Assembly (NCBI GenBank): GCA_905182305.1
Contig: CAJJBB010000006.1
Coordinates: forward strand, 1-64,000
DNA length: 64,000 bases
Direction of reading: 5' to 3'
Source: Flavobacteria bacterium MS024-2A
GTDB taxonomy: Bacteria; Bacteroidota; Bacteroidia; Flavobacteriales; Flavobacteriaceae
Part shown: in pieces, positions 6,274 through 16,000 of the stretch
How positions within the stretch are numbered: the stretch's first letter is position 1
Layout: the number at the start of each line of letters is the position of its first letter
The notes under the pieces: model-generated
Database searches by the model: none
Told to the model about the DNA's origin: nothing
What the model saw: the letters and a program-made list of their open reading frames with translations, nothing else
Translations under genes and position numbers: made by a program

Positions 6274-7389
6274 ATGAAAATAGGTGTTCCAACAGAAATT
6301 AAACCGCATGAATCTAGAGTAGGAGTTACTCCAGCTGGAGCACAGGCCCTAATTAGATCAGGTCATGATGTTAACATTCAAAGCGGTGCTGGAAAATTAA
6401 GTGGTTTTTCAGATACTGAATTTGAAAAGGTAGGATGTTCTTTTTCTGATTCCATTGAAGGTGTTTATGAGTTAGCAGAAATGATAATAAAGGTAAAAGA
6501 ACCTATAGCTTCAGAATATGATTTAATTCAACCCAATCAATTATTATTTACTTATTTTCATTTTGCTTCCAGCGAGACACTTACAAAAGCAATGATTAAG
6601 TCCGGTGCAGTTTGTTTAGCCTATGAAACAGTTGAAGATAATGGAACTTTACCGCTACTAATTCCTATGTCTGAAGTTGCTGGTAGAATGGCCACTCAAG
6701 AGGGAGCTAAATATTTAGAAAAACCACAGGGAGGCCTTGGGATATTATTAGGTGGTGTTACGGGTGTAAAACCTGCAAATGTTTTAATAATTGGTGGAGG
6801 TGTTTCTGGAACAGAGGCTGCAAGAATGGCAGCAGGTTTGGGAGCTAATGTTACGATTTTAGACACTAATTTAAATCGATTGCGCACCTTAGAAAGTATT
6901 ATGCCTGCCAATGTTACCCCCGTATATTCTACAGCTCATACAATTGATAAAGAAGTTCGACGTTCACACTTAATAATAGGAACCGTTTTAATTCCTGGAT
7001 CTAAAGCTCCAAAATTAATTCGAAAAGAAATGCTTTCAACGATGCTTCCAGGAACTGTTTTAGTTGATGTAGCAATCGATCAAGGTGGATGTTTTGAAAC
7101 AAGTGAACCCACGACGCATGACTCACCTATTTTAATAAAAGAAGGTATTATTCATTATGCGGTAACAAACATGCCAGGAGCTGTTCCATTTACTTCAACC
7201 ACAGCATTAACTAATGCAACTCTTAGATATGCCTTAGAACTAGCAAATAAGGGATGGAAACTTGCTTGTGTTGAGAATAAAGCTCTGGCTAAAGGATTAA
7301 ACGTTGTAAATGGTAGCATAGTTTATAAAGAGGTTGCAGATGCTTTTGATTTAGACTATATTGATCCTTTAATATTTCTAGAAAATTAA
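6274..7389 (+). CDS. ald: Alanine dehydrogenase
   Basis: Catalyses NAD-dependent interconversion of alanine and pyruvate plus ammonia in the cytoplasm. The 371-aa length is normal for the family. The N-terminus GVPTEIKPHESRVGVTP is the family signature; the substrate-binding Lys (IIKVKEP, about 75) and His (FTYFHFA, about 96) are present; the nucleotide-binding loop is GGGVSGTEAA (about 172-181); the downstream NMPGAVP motif is also present. The stop codon overlaps the ATG of the next gene by one base (TAATG), so ald, the DUF4442 gene and the nitronate monooxygenase gene probably form one operon. Note the alternative family of lysine-ketoglutarate-like transhydrogenase subunits, which is longer. 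Confidence 0.95.
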   Translation: MKIGVPTEIKPHESRVGVTPAGAQALIRSGHDVNIQSGAGKLSGFSDTEFEKVGCSFSDSIEGVYELAEMIIKVKEPIASEYDLIQPNQLLFTYFHFASSETLTKAMIKSGAVCLAYETVEDNGTLPLLIPMSEVAGRMATQEGAKYLEKPQGGLGILLGGVTGVKPANVLIIGGGVSGTEAARMAAGLGANVTILDTNLNRLRTLESIMPANVTPVYSTAHTIDKEVRRSHLIIGTVLIPGSKAPKLIRKEMLSTMLPGTVLVDVAIDQGGCFETSEPTTHDSPILIKEGIIHYAVTNMPGAVPFTSTTALTNATLRYALELANKGWKLACVENKALAKGLNVVNGSIVYKEVADAFDLDYIDPLIFLEN

Positions 7390-7844
7390 TGAAATTCTCC
7401 AAGTTCCAAATTAGTTTATTTACCCTACTAAGACTTCCCTCGGTATGGTTATGTGGAATACGAGTAACATTATTGGAAAAATCTTTTTGCGAGGCTAAAG
7501 TAAAACATCGTTGGATTAACCAAAATCCATTCAATTCTATGTTTTGGGCAGTTCAAGGAATGGCTGCTGAGTTAACTACAGGTATGTTGTTGATGCAAGA
7601 GATTCAAATATCAAAGAAAAAAGTTTCGATGTTAGTTTTGAATAATAAAGCAAATTTTTCAAAAAAAGCACAAGGTAGAATTACCTTTTCTTGTAATTCA
7701 GCTGATCTGATAACAAATGCGATTAAAAAATTATTAGAAACGGATAAACCTCAAATATTATTGCTCACTTCCAAAGGGATAGATGAAAATAATGATTTAG
7801 TATCCACTTTTGAATTTGAATGGACCCTTTTAATTAAAAAATAA
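7389..7844 (+). CDS. DUF4442 hot-dog-fold protein
   Basis: A 151-aa protein with the pattern of DUF4442, relatives of hot-dog-fold thioesterases. The typical NPFNSMFWAVQGMAAE segment (about 49-64), where most thioesterases have their long central helix, is present, followed by alternating strands. The usual catalytic Asp or Glu of the helix could be the E of MAAE, but activity is not established for this family. It is translationally coupled to ald (TAATG) and two bases before the next gene. Confidence 0.75.
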   Translation: MKFSKFQISLFTLLRLPSVWLCGIRVTLLEKSFCEAKVKHRWINQNPFNSMFWAVQGMAAELTTGMLLMQEIQISKKKVSMLVLNNKANFSKKAQGRITFSCNSADLITNAIKKLLETDKPQILLLTSKGIDENNDLVSTFEFEWTLLIKK

Positions 7845-7846
7845 AT

Positions 7847-8821
7847 ATGAAACCTAATTTTATAAATAATCTTTCTATTCCAGCTATAGCTGCTCCTTTA
7901 TTCTTAATATCAGGCCCTAAATTAGTAATTGAATGTTGTAAAAATGGAGTAGTAGGTACTTTCCCTGCCTTAAATCACAGAACAACAGAAGGTTTTGAAC
8001 AATGGGTTATAGAAATAAAAGAAGCACTTGCATCTTTTGAAAAAGAAACAGGAAAGAAAGCGGCTCCTTTTGGAGTAAACCTAATAGTACATCCTACAAA
8101 TCCAAGAGTTCAGCCAGATTTGGAAATTTGTATGAAGCATCAAGTACCTTTAATTATTACTTCATTAGGTGCAGTATCAGATTTGGTTGATGCCGTTCAT
8201 AGCTATGGAGGGTTAGTGTACCATGATATTATAAAAAGAAGACATGCAGAAAAAGCAGCAGAAGCCGGAGTAGATGGCTTAATCCTTGTTGCTGCTGGTG
8301 CTGGAGGCCATGCAGGTATTCTGAACCCAATTGCGCTAGTAAATGAAATAAAACAGTTTTTTCATAAAACAATTTTACTTTCTGGATGTATAAGCAATGG
8401 AAATGACGTTGCATCTGCTTTACAAATGGGAGCTGATTTAGCTTATATGGGTACTCGTTTTATAAATACAACTGAAAGTTTGGCTGATGAGGCATATCAA
8501 GAAATGATTATTAACAGCAAAGCAGAAGATATTGTTTATACTGCTGCTGTTTCTGGAGTGAATGCCAGTTTTTTAAGGCCTAGTCTTGAAGCTATGGGTA
8601 TTACTGAAGATCTTTGGAGTAAATCAAAGAAAATTGATTTTGGAAGTGAGTTAGATGCTGCCAAAGCTGAAGCAAAAGCCTGGAAAACAATCTGGTCGGC
8701 AGGTCAGGGAGTAACTTCAATTCAAGATGTGCAACCCACAAAAGAATTAATTGATCAGCTTATAAAAGAGTTTAAAGTAGCGTTAAGCCTTCAAAAGAAA
8801 AACTTTGATACTTACTGCTAA
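7847..8821 (+). CDS. Nitronate monooxygenase family (2-nitropropane dioxygenase)
   Basis: A 324-aa FMN-dependent TIM barrel. The N-terminal IPAIAAPLFLISGPKLV, the phosphate-binding loop GAGGHAG (about 144-150, with the family's catalytic-type His in GGHAG) and the second phosphate loop LLSGCISNGNDVASALQMG (about 171-189) are clear. The family oxidises alkyl nitronates, but many members have unknown substrates. Third gene of the ald operon; it ends 4 bp inside the convergent peptidase gene. Confidence 0.88.
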   Translation: MKPNFINNLSIPAIAAPLFLISGPKLVIECCKNGVVGTFPALNHRTTEGFEQWVIEIKEALASFEKETGKKAAPFGVNLIVHPTNPRVQPDLEICMKHQVPLIITSLGAVSDLVDAVHSYGGLVYHDIIKRRHAEKAAEAGVDGLILVAAGAGGHAGILNPIALVNEIKQFFHKTILLSGCISNGNDVASALQMGADLAYMGTRFINTTESLADEAYQEMIINSKAEDIVYTAAVSGVNASFLRPSLEAMGITEDLWSKSKKIDFGSELDAAKAEAKAWKTIWSAGQGVTSIQDVQPTKELIDQLIKEFKVALSLQKKNFDTYC

Positions 8822-10116
8822 TTCATATTTATTAAACGATAAATGAATATTGCAGTACGTTGAATTAGTGCATTCATTGTTTTTAAATTGACTGTTTCTT
8901 TGGGCGTATGTGCTCCTGTTCCCATGGTTCCAAGACCGTCCAAACCATCTACATAATCAGCTACAAAAGAAATGTCTGCAGCTCCTCTTTTTCCTGGGTC
9001 ATATGCAGTAACTCCCTTATGTCCTAAAGAAAGACTTACCTCGTTTAGAATAGTCAATAGTAATTTATTTCCTTCACTAGGAACCATCGCTGGATAACTA
9101 TCTGTAAAAATAATAGTTGCTTTTGTTTGTGGAAGATTTTGCTTTACTATTTCACGCATTTTATTTCGTGCATTTTCTTTTTGTTCTTCAGAAATGAAAC
9201 GAAGACCCCCATTGACGATTGTTTTCTGTGCCACTACATTAGTTTTTCCAAAAACTGTTCCACTACTTTTTTTAGAGTCATAATCAACAAAAGTACCACC
9301 AAGAAGAGTTCCTGGGTTAAAGGTTAAGTATTCTTCACCTCGTACTTCTTCATAAAAAGAATTTAAAATTCGACTCATTTCAAAAATTGATCCAGCACCT
9401 GTATTTTCACTAAAAACTCCAGAAGAATGAGCACGTTTTCCTGTGACTTCTACCTTCCATCCAGATGCTCCTCTTCTTGCTATTGTTGCATTGTCAAAAC
9501 CAGTAGAAGTTTCAAACCCAAGAGCTATATCAGCTTCTTTAGCTACTTCAATTAGTTTTTTTCTAGAAATACTTAGCGGTTTTCCTGTACTTTCTTCATC
9601 TCCTGTAAATGCAACTGTTATGTTAGCGTTGTCAAGTAAATTTAAATTTGCTAATGCCTTTAAGGCATATAAAACAATTACATCACCACCTTTCATGTCA
9701 TTAGCACCAGGTCCACGAGCAATACTATCATTTAATCGTTTGAATTGCTGAAATGGACTATTTTCCTCAAAAACAGTATCCAAATGGCCAATGAGGAGTA
9801 TTTTTTTTCCTTTTTTACCTGATATATTAGCAAAAAAATGACCAGCTCTATTCATCTCCTCCGGCATTTCAATCCACTCTGTTTTAAAACCAATTGATTT
9901 AAATTCTTTATTAAAAATATTACCAACTTCGCGAACTCCTTTATTATTGAGTGTGCCGCTATTAATATTAACCACTTTTTCAAGAAAATTTATACTTTCA
10001 GTATTTAAGAGCTCTACTTTTTTAATAATTTTTTTTTCAGTTCGATTAAGTTTTTGAGCTTGGGCTGAAAAAAAAAATAGTTGAAGGGCAAGAGAGACAA
10101 GAAAACTATTTTTCAT
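8818..10116 (-). CDS. Secreted M20 family metallopeptidase (carboxypeptidase G2-like)
   Basis: A 432-aa zinc exopeptidase with a cleavable signal peptide (residues 1-20, ending AQAQ), so probably periplasmic. Zinc-site motifs are present: GHLDTVF with His111 and Asp113, PGANDMKGG with bridging Asp140, GDEESTGK with catalytic Glu174-175, and a late His in GTGAHTPKE. A dimerisation domain lies between about 210 and 330. Family members remove C-terminal glutamate or cleave dipeptides; the exact substrate is not visible. It is followed on the same strand after 9 bp by nothing; upstream is the AI-2E transporter gene, 9 bp away. Confidence 0.88.
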   Translation of the reverse strand: MKNSFLVSLALQLFFFSAQAQKLNRTEKKIIKKVELLNTESINFLEKVVNINSGTLNNKGVREVGNIFNKEFKSIGFKTEWIEMPEEMNRAGHFFANISGKKGKKILLIGHLDTVFEENSPFQQFKRLNDSIARGPGANDMKGGDVIVLYALKALANLNLLDNANITVAFTGDEESTGKPLSISRKKLIEVAKEADIALGFETSTGFDNATIARRGASGWKVEVTGKRAHSSGVFSENTGAGSIFEMSRILNSFYEEVRGEEYLTFNPGTLLGGTFVDYDSKKSSGTVFGKTNVVAQKTIVNGGLRFISEEQKENARNKMREIVKQNLPQTKATIIFTDSYPAMVPSEGNKLLLTILNEVSLSLGHKGVTAYDPGKRGAADISFVADYVDGLDGLGTMGTGAHTPKETVNLKTMNALIQRTAIFIYRLINMN

Positions 10117-10125
10117 AAAGAGAAA

Positions 10126-11214
10126 TTAAAAATTTTTAGTAAGAGATTTTACTATTTTATTATCAGATAAAAACTCTTGGGCAATTACCTTAAGAGTACT
10201 ATAAAAAGGAATAGCGATGATCATTCCGACAGGACCTAAAAGTGTTCCTGCGGCAAGTATAACTATAAAAATCTCTAGCGGGTGTGACTTAACGCTATTA
10301 GAAAATATAAAGGGTTGACTAAAAAAGTTATCGATTAATTGGCCAATAGTAAATCCAATCATAACATAGATAGTTTTAGGTAAAATCACATTACTAAAGT
10401 CTGCACCAATAAAACTACTCATTGTTAGTAGTAGCATTAAAAAGCCACCTATGATTGGTCCTAAGTAGGGTATTAGATTCAAAAGTGCGCACAAAAAAGC
10501 AATAATAAACGCATTTTCTACTTTAAAAATAGCTAATACAATACTATAAACAACAAGTAAAATAGTTATTTGTAGTAATAATCCTAGAAAATAACGAGAC
10601 AAAAGATTTTTGGTTTTATCAATTGATTTTTTTACTCGTTCGGATACTTTATCGTTTACTAGGGTCAGTATCATACTATCTTGTAATTTACTGTCTTTTA
10701 AGAAAAAGAAAAGAATAAATACCACAGAAAAAAGTCCAATGGTAAAGCCACCTAGGATTTCTAAAATTTGATTAAACAATTCTGGAAGTAATCCAAAATT
10801 GACATTTTGGAATAAATTATCTACAGCTAATTGCCGTTGCCAAAAACTATTATCTAACTGAAAATAAACACTAATTTCTTGTATCAGGGTCTCAGTAGTT
10901 TTTTTTAAACCTTCTACATCTAATAGGGATAAGTTTTCTCCTTGCTGAATTAGTAGGGGGACAAACAAGGAGAAAACACTAATCAGAATACCAAATAATA
11001 TTAAAAGAGTTAGTGTTGTTGCATAGAGTGATTTAAATCGTAAACGATGGATTAAAAATTTACTAATAGGACGTCCAATAAGACTTATGACTCCAGCAAT
11101 TAAAATATATATAATGAGTATTTGAAGTTGTAATAACAACCAAAAAAGTATTGATATAGCAAAAAGTTGGAGAATTGCCCAAACGATTCCTTTTGTAATT
11201 TCTTTAGCATTCAT
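10126..11214 (-). CDS. AI-2E family transporter
   Basis: A 362-aa membrane protein with about eight helices, with pairs near the N-terminus, a long soluble stretch at about 90-150 and several helices after residue 150. The LLNLIPYLGPIIG segment (about 242-254) and the C-terminal LLGPVGMIIAIPF are hallmarks of the family. Members are putative exporters of small molecules; the AI-2 name is historic and need not apply. It lies in the rsmE-tsaD strand group, 18 bp from rsmE. Confidence 0.88.
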   Translation of the reverse strand: MNAKEITKGIVWAILQLFAISILFWLLLQLQILIIYILIAGVISLIGRPISKFLIHRLRFKSLYATTLTLLILFGILISVFSLFVPLLIQQGENLSLLDVEGLKKTTETLIQEISVYFQLDNSFWQRQLAVDNLFQNVNFGLLPELFNQILEILGGFTIGLFSVVFILFFFLKDSKLQDSMILTLVNDKVSERVKKSIDKTKNLLSRYFLGLLLQITILLVVYSIVLAIFKVENAFIIAFLCALLNLIPYLGPIIGGFLMLLLTMSSFIGADFSNVILPKTIYVMIGFTIGQLIDNFFSQPFIFSNSVKSHPLEIFIVILAAGTLLGPVGMIIAIPFYSTLKVIAQEFLSDNKIVKSLTKNF

Positions 11215-11232
11215 ATTTTAAAGATAAGGAAG

Positions 11233-11952
11233 TTAAAGTTTTATATTTTGATGTTGTTTAAGAAAAATAGTGTGACAAGCAAAAAGACCAGCAGTTTCAG
11301 TTCTGAACCTTTGCTCTCCAATGCTTACTGCTGAAATTCCAGCCATCACAGCCTCCTTTATTTCACCAGAACTAAAGTCACCTTCTGGACCAATCATTAT
11401 AGTTTGGGAAGTTCCTTTAAATGATATCTTATCTAAATTTTCTTTTGGGCTTTCTTCACAGTGGGCAATATAAGTTTCTTGTTCTTTAGAAGCGACAACA
11501 AAATTTTTGAAAGATACCATTTCATTCACCTTAGGAAGATGAAATTGTTGGGATTGCTTTAATCCGGATATTATTATTTTTTCAAAACGTTCTTTTTTAA
11601 TAATCTTTCGCTCTGAATGATCACAAAGTAATGGAGTGATTGAGCTAACGCCTAATTCTGTTAATTTTTCAATCAACCATTCCATTCGATTATTATTTTT
11701 TGTAGGAGCTATAGCTAAATGAATCTGATATTTCTTGGGAGGATGTTGTTTGAAAGTTTTAAAGCTAGCTATTGTTTTTTGAGGAGAAACAAAACTTAAA
11801 ATCCCCTTCCACTCGAGTCCTTTTCCATTGGTTATAGAAATGAAGTCACCAGGAACCTTTCTTATTACTTTTGCGAGGTGTTTACTTTCTTCACGACTAA
11901 AGATGAACTCTTGAGTGCTTTCTTTAATTATATAATCAAAAAAAAGTAACAT
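11233..11952 (-). CDS. rsmE: 16S rRNA m3U1498 methyltransferase RsmE
   Basis: A 239-aa SPOUT-type methyltransferase that methylates U1498 of 16S rRNA using SAM. The N-terminal RNA-binding domain (about 1-70) is followed by the knotted domain with IGPEGDFSSGEI (about 188-199) and the C-terminal IGEQRFRTETA (about 212-222), which form the SAM-binding knot. Its ATG overlaps the tsaD stop by one base, so the two are co-translated in one unit. Confidence 0.95.
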   Translation of the reverse strand: MLLFFDYIIKESTQEFIFSREESKHLAKVIRKVPGDFISITNGKGLEWKGILSFVSPQKTIASFKTFKQHPPKKYQIHLAIAPTKNNNRMEWLIEKLTELGVSSITPLLCDHSERKIIKKERFEKIIISGLKQSQQFHLPKVNEMVSFKNFVVASKEQETYIAHCEESPKENLDKISFKGTSQTIMIGPEGDFSSGEIKEAVMAGISAVSIGEQRFRTETAGLFACHTIFLKQHQNIKL

Positions 11953-12974
11953 TAATTAAATTTTAAACGTGCGTTAGAAGAATCCTTTAAAGATCCGTAT
12001 TCTTTTTTAAGAATTTTATAATAGGCTGTAATTCCTATCATTGCAGCATTGTCAGTGGTGTATTCAAGGGGAGGAAGACTCAGCTTCCAGTCTTCTTTCA
12101 TAACCATATCTTGCAATTGTTTTCTAATTTCAGTATTCGCAGCTACACCACCACCAATAACAATTTCAGTTAAGCTTTTGTCACGAGCAACTAATTCAAT
12201 TTTATTTAAAATAATCCGAACTAAAGTATACTGAAGGCTAGCACATAAATCAACTAAATTATTTTTGATGAAATCAGGATTCTTTTGTTCGCTATTGGAA
12301 ATGAAATTAATAAATGCAGTTTTCACTCCACTATAACTAACATTATAATTAGATAATTTAGAAATTGGAAAGATAAATTTATGAGGATTTCCTTTTTCCG
12401 CAAGTTTATCTATTTGTGGTCCAGAAGGATAGGGCAGGCCCATTCTTTTTCCACATTTGTCAAAAGCTTCTCCAATAGCGTCATCTAATGTGGTACCTAA
12501 AATATTCATATTAAAATGATCGCGGACATCTACTAATTGTGTGTGTCCTCCAGAAAGTATAACTCCTAAAAATGGAAAGCTAGGGATTTGTATTCTTTCA
12601 TCTTCAATGAAATGAACTAATAAATGTCCCTGTATATGATTAATTGGAATAAGCGGAATATTCAGTGCAAGAGAAAGCGACTTGGCAAAAGCACTTCCTA
12701 CAAGTAAGGACCCTAAAAGTCCAGGGCCTTGGGTATAGGCAATTGCTGTTAGCTCTTTTTTGTTGATATTTGCTTGTTGTAAAGCTTGCTGAACAACAGG
12801 AATTATTTTAGATTGATGTGCTCTAGAGGCTAATTCTGGGACTACTCCTCCATAAGCGATGTGAATTTTTTGGTTAGCCACACAGTTTGATAAAATTTTT
12901 CTACCATTAATAACAGCGGCAGCTGTATCGTCACAGGAAGATTCTATAGCTAATATGAGGGGTTTTTTGTACAA
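11952..12974 (-). CDS. tsaD: tRNA N6-adenosine threonylcarbamoyltransferase TsaD
   Basis: Transfers threonylcarbamoyl to A37 of ANN-decoding tRNAs together with TsaB and TsaE; cytoplasmic. The 340-aa product has the N-terminal ESSCDDTAAAV, the metal-binding HIQGH (His113 and His117), ILSGGHTQLV and IGGGVAANT motifs. First gene of the tsaD-rsmE-transporter-peptidase group. A TACTTTTG box on the minus strand at 12996-13003 is a good -7 promoter element. Divergent from tamB. Confidence 0.97.
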   Translation of the reverse strand: MYKKPLILAIESSCDDTAAAVINGRKILSNCVANQKIHIAYGGVVPELASRAHQSKIIPVVQQALQQANINKKELTAIAYTQGPGLLGSLLVGSAFAKSLSLALNIPLIPINHIQGHLLVHFIEDERIQIPSFPFLGVILSGGHTQLVDVRDHFNMNILGTTLDDAIGEAFDKCGKRMGLPYPSGPQIDKLAEKGNPHKFIFPISKLSNYNVSYSGVKTAFINFISNSEQKNPDFIKNNLVDLCASLQYTLVRIILNKIELVARDKSLTEIVIGGGVAANTEIRKQLQDMVMKEDWKLSLPPLEYTTDNAAMIGITAYYKILKKEYGSLKDSSNARLKFN

Positions 12975-12995
12975 TATTTAATTTTAAAAACGTTA

Positions 12996-13003
12996 CAAAA
13001 GTA
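12996..13003 (-). promoter_or_regulatory. Probable -7 box of the tsaD promoter
   Basis: Reads TACTTTTG on the minus strand, matching the Bacteroidota TAnnTTTG consensus, 22 bp upstream of the tsaD start. No good -33 TTG is seen at the expected distance. Confidence 0.5.
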
Positions 13004-13074
13004 AAAGATTACAATTAAAAATATAAGAAAAATAATCGTCATAATTTTAGTGAGTTTTCTCTCACTATTTCTAT

Positions 13075-16000
13075 GTGGTTATAGGCTTATTTTCTTTTCC
13101 TGGATTTCAAACCAAACTTGTCCAGTCTTTTACAAATGATTTAAAGAAAAGAACAGGACAAGAAGTACTTATAGATAAAGTGAGCTTTAACTGGAATGGG
13201 CGGCTAAAATTCACGAACTTTCTTGTTTTAGATCATCACAATGATACTTTATTATTTGTAAAGAACATATCAACCTCTGTTGAAGATTTTAGAAAGTTAA
13301 GTAATAATGATTATAATTTTGATAGGATAGAAACTTCAACTGTTTTATTAAACATTAAAAAATACCCTCAGGAAGTTTCTAATTCTTTAAATGTGTTTTT
13401 AAATAAATTAAAGAAGCCTAATAATAAAAAAAGAGTTGCATTTTTTAAATCATCTGGGATTACTGTTTCAAAGTCACGTTTCCAATATGTTGATTTAAAT
13501 AAAGCTAGAGGAAAGACCATAAATATTAGAGGCATTGAACTTTATGCTGAAAACTTTAAATACCAACTAGATAGTTTTAATGTTGATTTTAAAATGTTAA
13601 AGGGGGTTATTGAGTCCTCAAATTCAAAACTATTTGAGTTTAAAGGAAAGGTAAACTATTCTCCTGGAATTTTAAGTTTGCCTTTTTTTGATATTGTTAA
13701 TGACAAAACTCAAGTTAAAGGTTCTTTGTCTTTATTGGGGGAAAACAATTCTTTTAAAGACTTTAATGATAATGTAAAGATTGCACTAAGTATCGACAAT
13801 AGTATTTTAGACGCCAATGCTCTTTTTCCAAATAAAATTAAAAATTTAAATAAAAAACTTTATAAAATTTCATTGACTGCTTCAGGAAGTTTGAATAATT
13901 TATTATTTAAAAAGGTTTTACTACAAAATGAAATATTGTTCTTTAGTGGTGACTTGAATTTTAAGCATTTTTTTGAAGAACAGGAAACCGATTGGTTCGC
14001 AATTATTGATGATTTAAAACTTTCACCAAAAGCTTTTGAAGATATAGAAACATTATCTAACTCGAAAAAACAAATATTAAAAAACCTTGGATTGCTCAAA
14101 ATGAGAGGTGAAATATCTTCTCAGGGAGATTCTTTAAACGTGGCACTAGTTTCCTCAAATACTTGGGGAGATTTTTCACTAGAGGGTATTTTAGGAAAGG
14201 GATTGATAAACTCTAAAGTATTTAATCGTAAAGTAGATTTAGCCCTTAAGATTAATAAACTTTTATTAGATTCAGTGACAGGACAAAACACAAAAATTAC
14301 ACTGGTTTCCTCACTTCTTTTTACAGGAGACTTTCAAAGAAATGATTCTATTATAGCTTCATGGAAAGGAACTAATACAAAATTATCATCCTCAAAAGAA
14401 GTCTGGGATAATATTGAATTTGAAGGTCTGTACAGTAATAAGCAATTAAGAAATACGTTTACAATAAAATCTGAACCAATTGTTTTAAAAAGTGACGTAC
14501 GTTTTGATTATAAAAATGATATTCCTGAGTACACTATTTTAGCTAATGTTTCAAAGGTTGATCTAAATAAATTTGGAATTAGACTAGGAGAAGGAAAAAG
14601 AGTTTTTAAGGGCGTTGTGTTAGCAAACCTAAAAGGAAAAAATATAGATGACTTAGAAGGAAAAATTAGAATATCATCTGCCAGTATTATTAACGAAATT
14701 GAGCAAGTAGATCTAAATCCTATTTCTATTGAAAAACAATTTCAGGATAATAAAACAATCATATCAATTTCCAATACAGACTGTATTTCTGGAAATGCAA
14801 CTGGAGAATTTAATCTAAGTGAGCTTTCAAAATTATTTCAAAATGCATTACATCAGGTGTATCCTTTTTTAGAACCTAAAGTAACATCTAAAGGACAGCA
14901 CTTAAGGTTTGATTTAAAAATTCATCAAAAGGTATTGGATGCTTTATATCCTGATTTTGCAATTTCTGAAAATATAATTTTAAAAGGTAAAATCGCTTCT
15001 GATCGCCTACGATCACAGTTTATTTTGGATGCTCCGTTAATGCAGTGGAATGACATACAATTTCAAAATATTCATTTTCAGATTGATACCAATAATCCAA
15101 TTTATAATACTTTTTTAAGTATAGAGGAGTTTTCTCATGAATATTATACTGGTAGTGATTTTAACATGATAAGCACAAAACTAAGTGATACTTTATATTT
15201 TAGATCAGAATTTTTAAAAGATCGAAAAACAAAAATACCTTTTGAGATAAATTTTTATAATACTCAATCAGATGATGGTGTTTCATTCTTTGGACTAAAA
15301 AAGTCTGAATTACTAATAGGAAATGATGTTTGGATAATTAATCCCTTGGATGATCCACTTCAGAAACTTAGTTATTCTGCAAATACAAAAGAAATTAAAT
15401 TATCAAATTTCAGTGCTGTTTCTGGTAATCAAACCATTCGTTTTTCTGGCAGTCATCGTAATAAAAACGACTTTTTATTTTCTTTAATAACTGAAAAAGT
15501 ACTTTTGGAGAATTTACTTCCTTTTTCACCTTTCCTTAAATTAGAGGGCGCCACTTCGATAACTTCTAATATAGAACGATCACCTTTAGAAAATAAACTT
15601 TCTTTTTCAGGGGCAATTAAGGCATTGAAAATAAATAATCAATTTTTAGGTGATTTTAATTTAAACACATCCGGGAATACCCTTTTAAATGCTTATACTG
15701 TAAATTCAGAGGTTATAAACAATACTAAGAAATCATTTACATTAAGTGGTGTTTGGGATGGGCTAGAGTCACCAAACTTAAATTTTGAACTAGATTTTTC
15801 TGATTTAGACCTCGCTTTTTTATCTCCTTTTGGAAGAGATGCTATAAAAAATTTTTCTGGACAAGTAACTGGAAAAGTTAGGCTTTGGGGCGCATTAGAA
15901 AACTTAAAACATAGCGGCTCATTAAACTTTAAAAAAGGAGGTTTTCATATTCCATTTTTAAATTTAAATTATACCATTCAGGAAACTAATATAGATCTAA

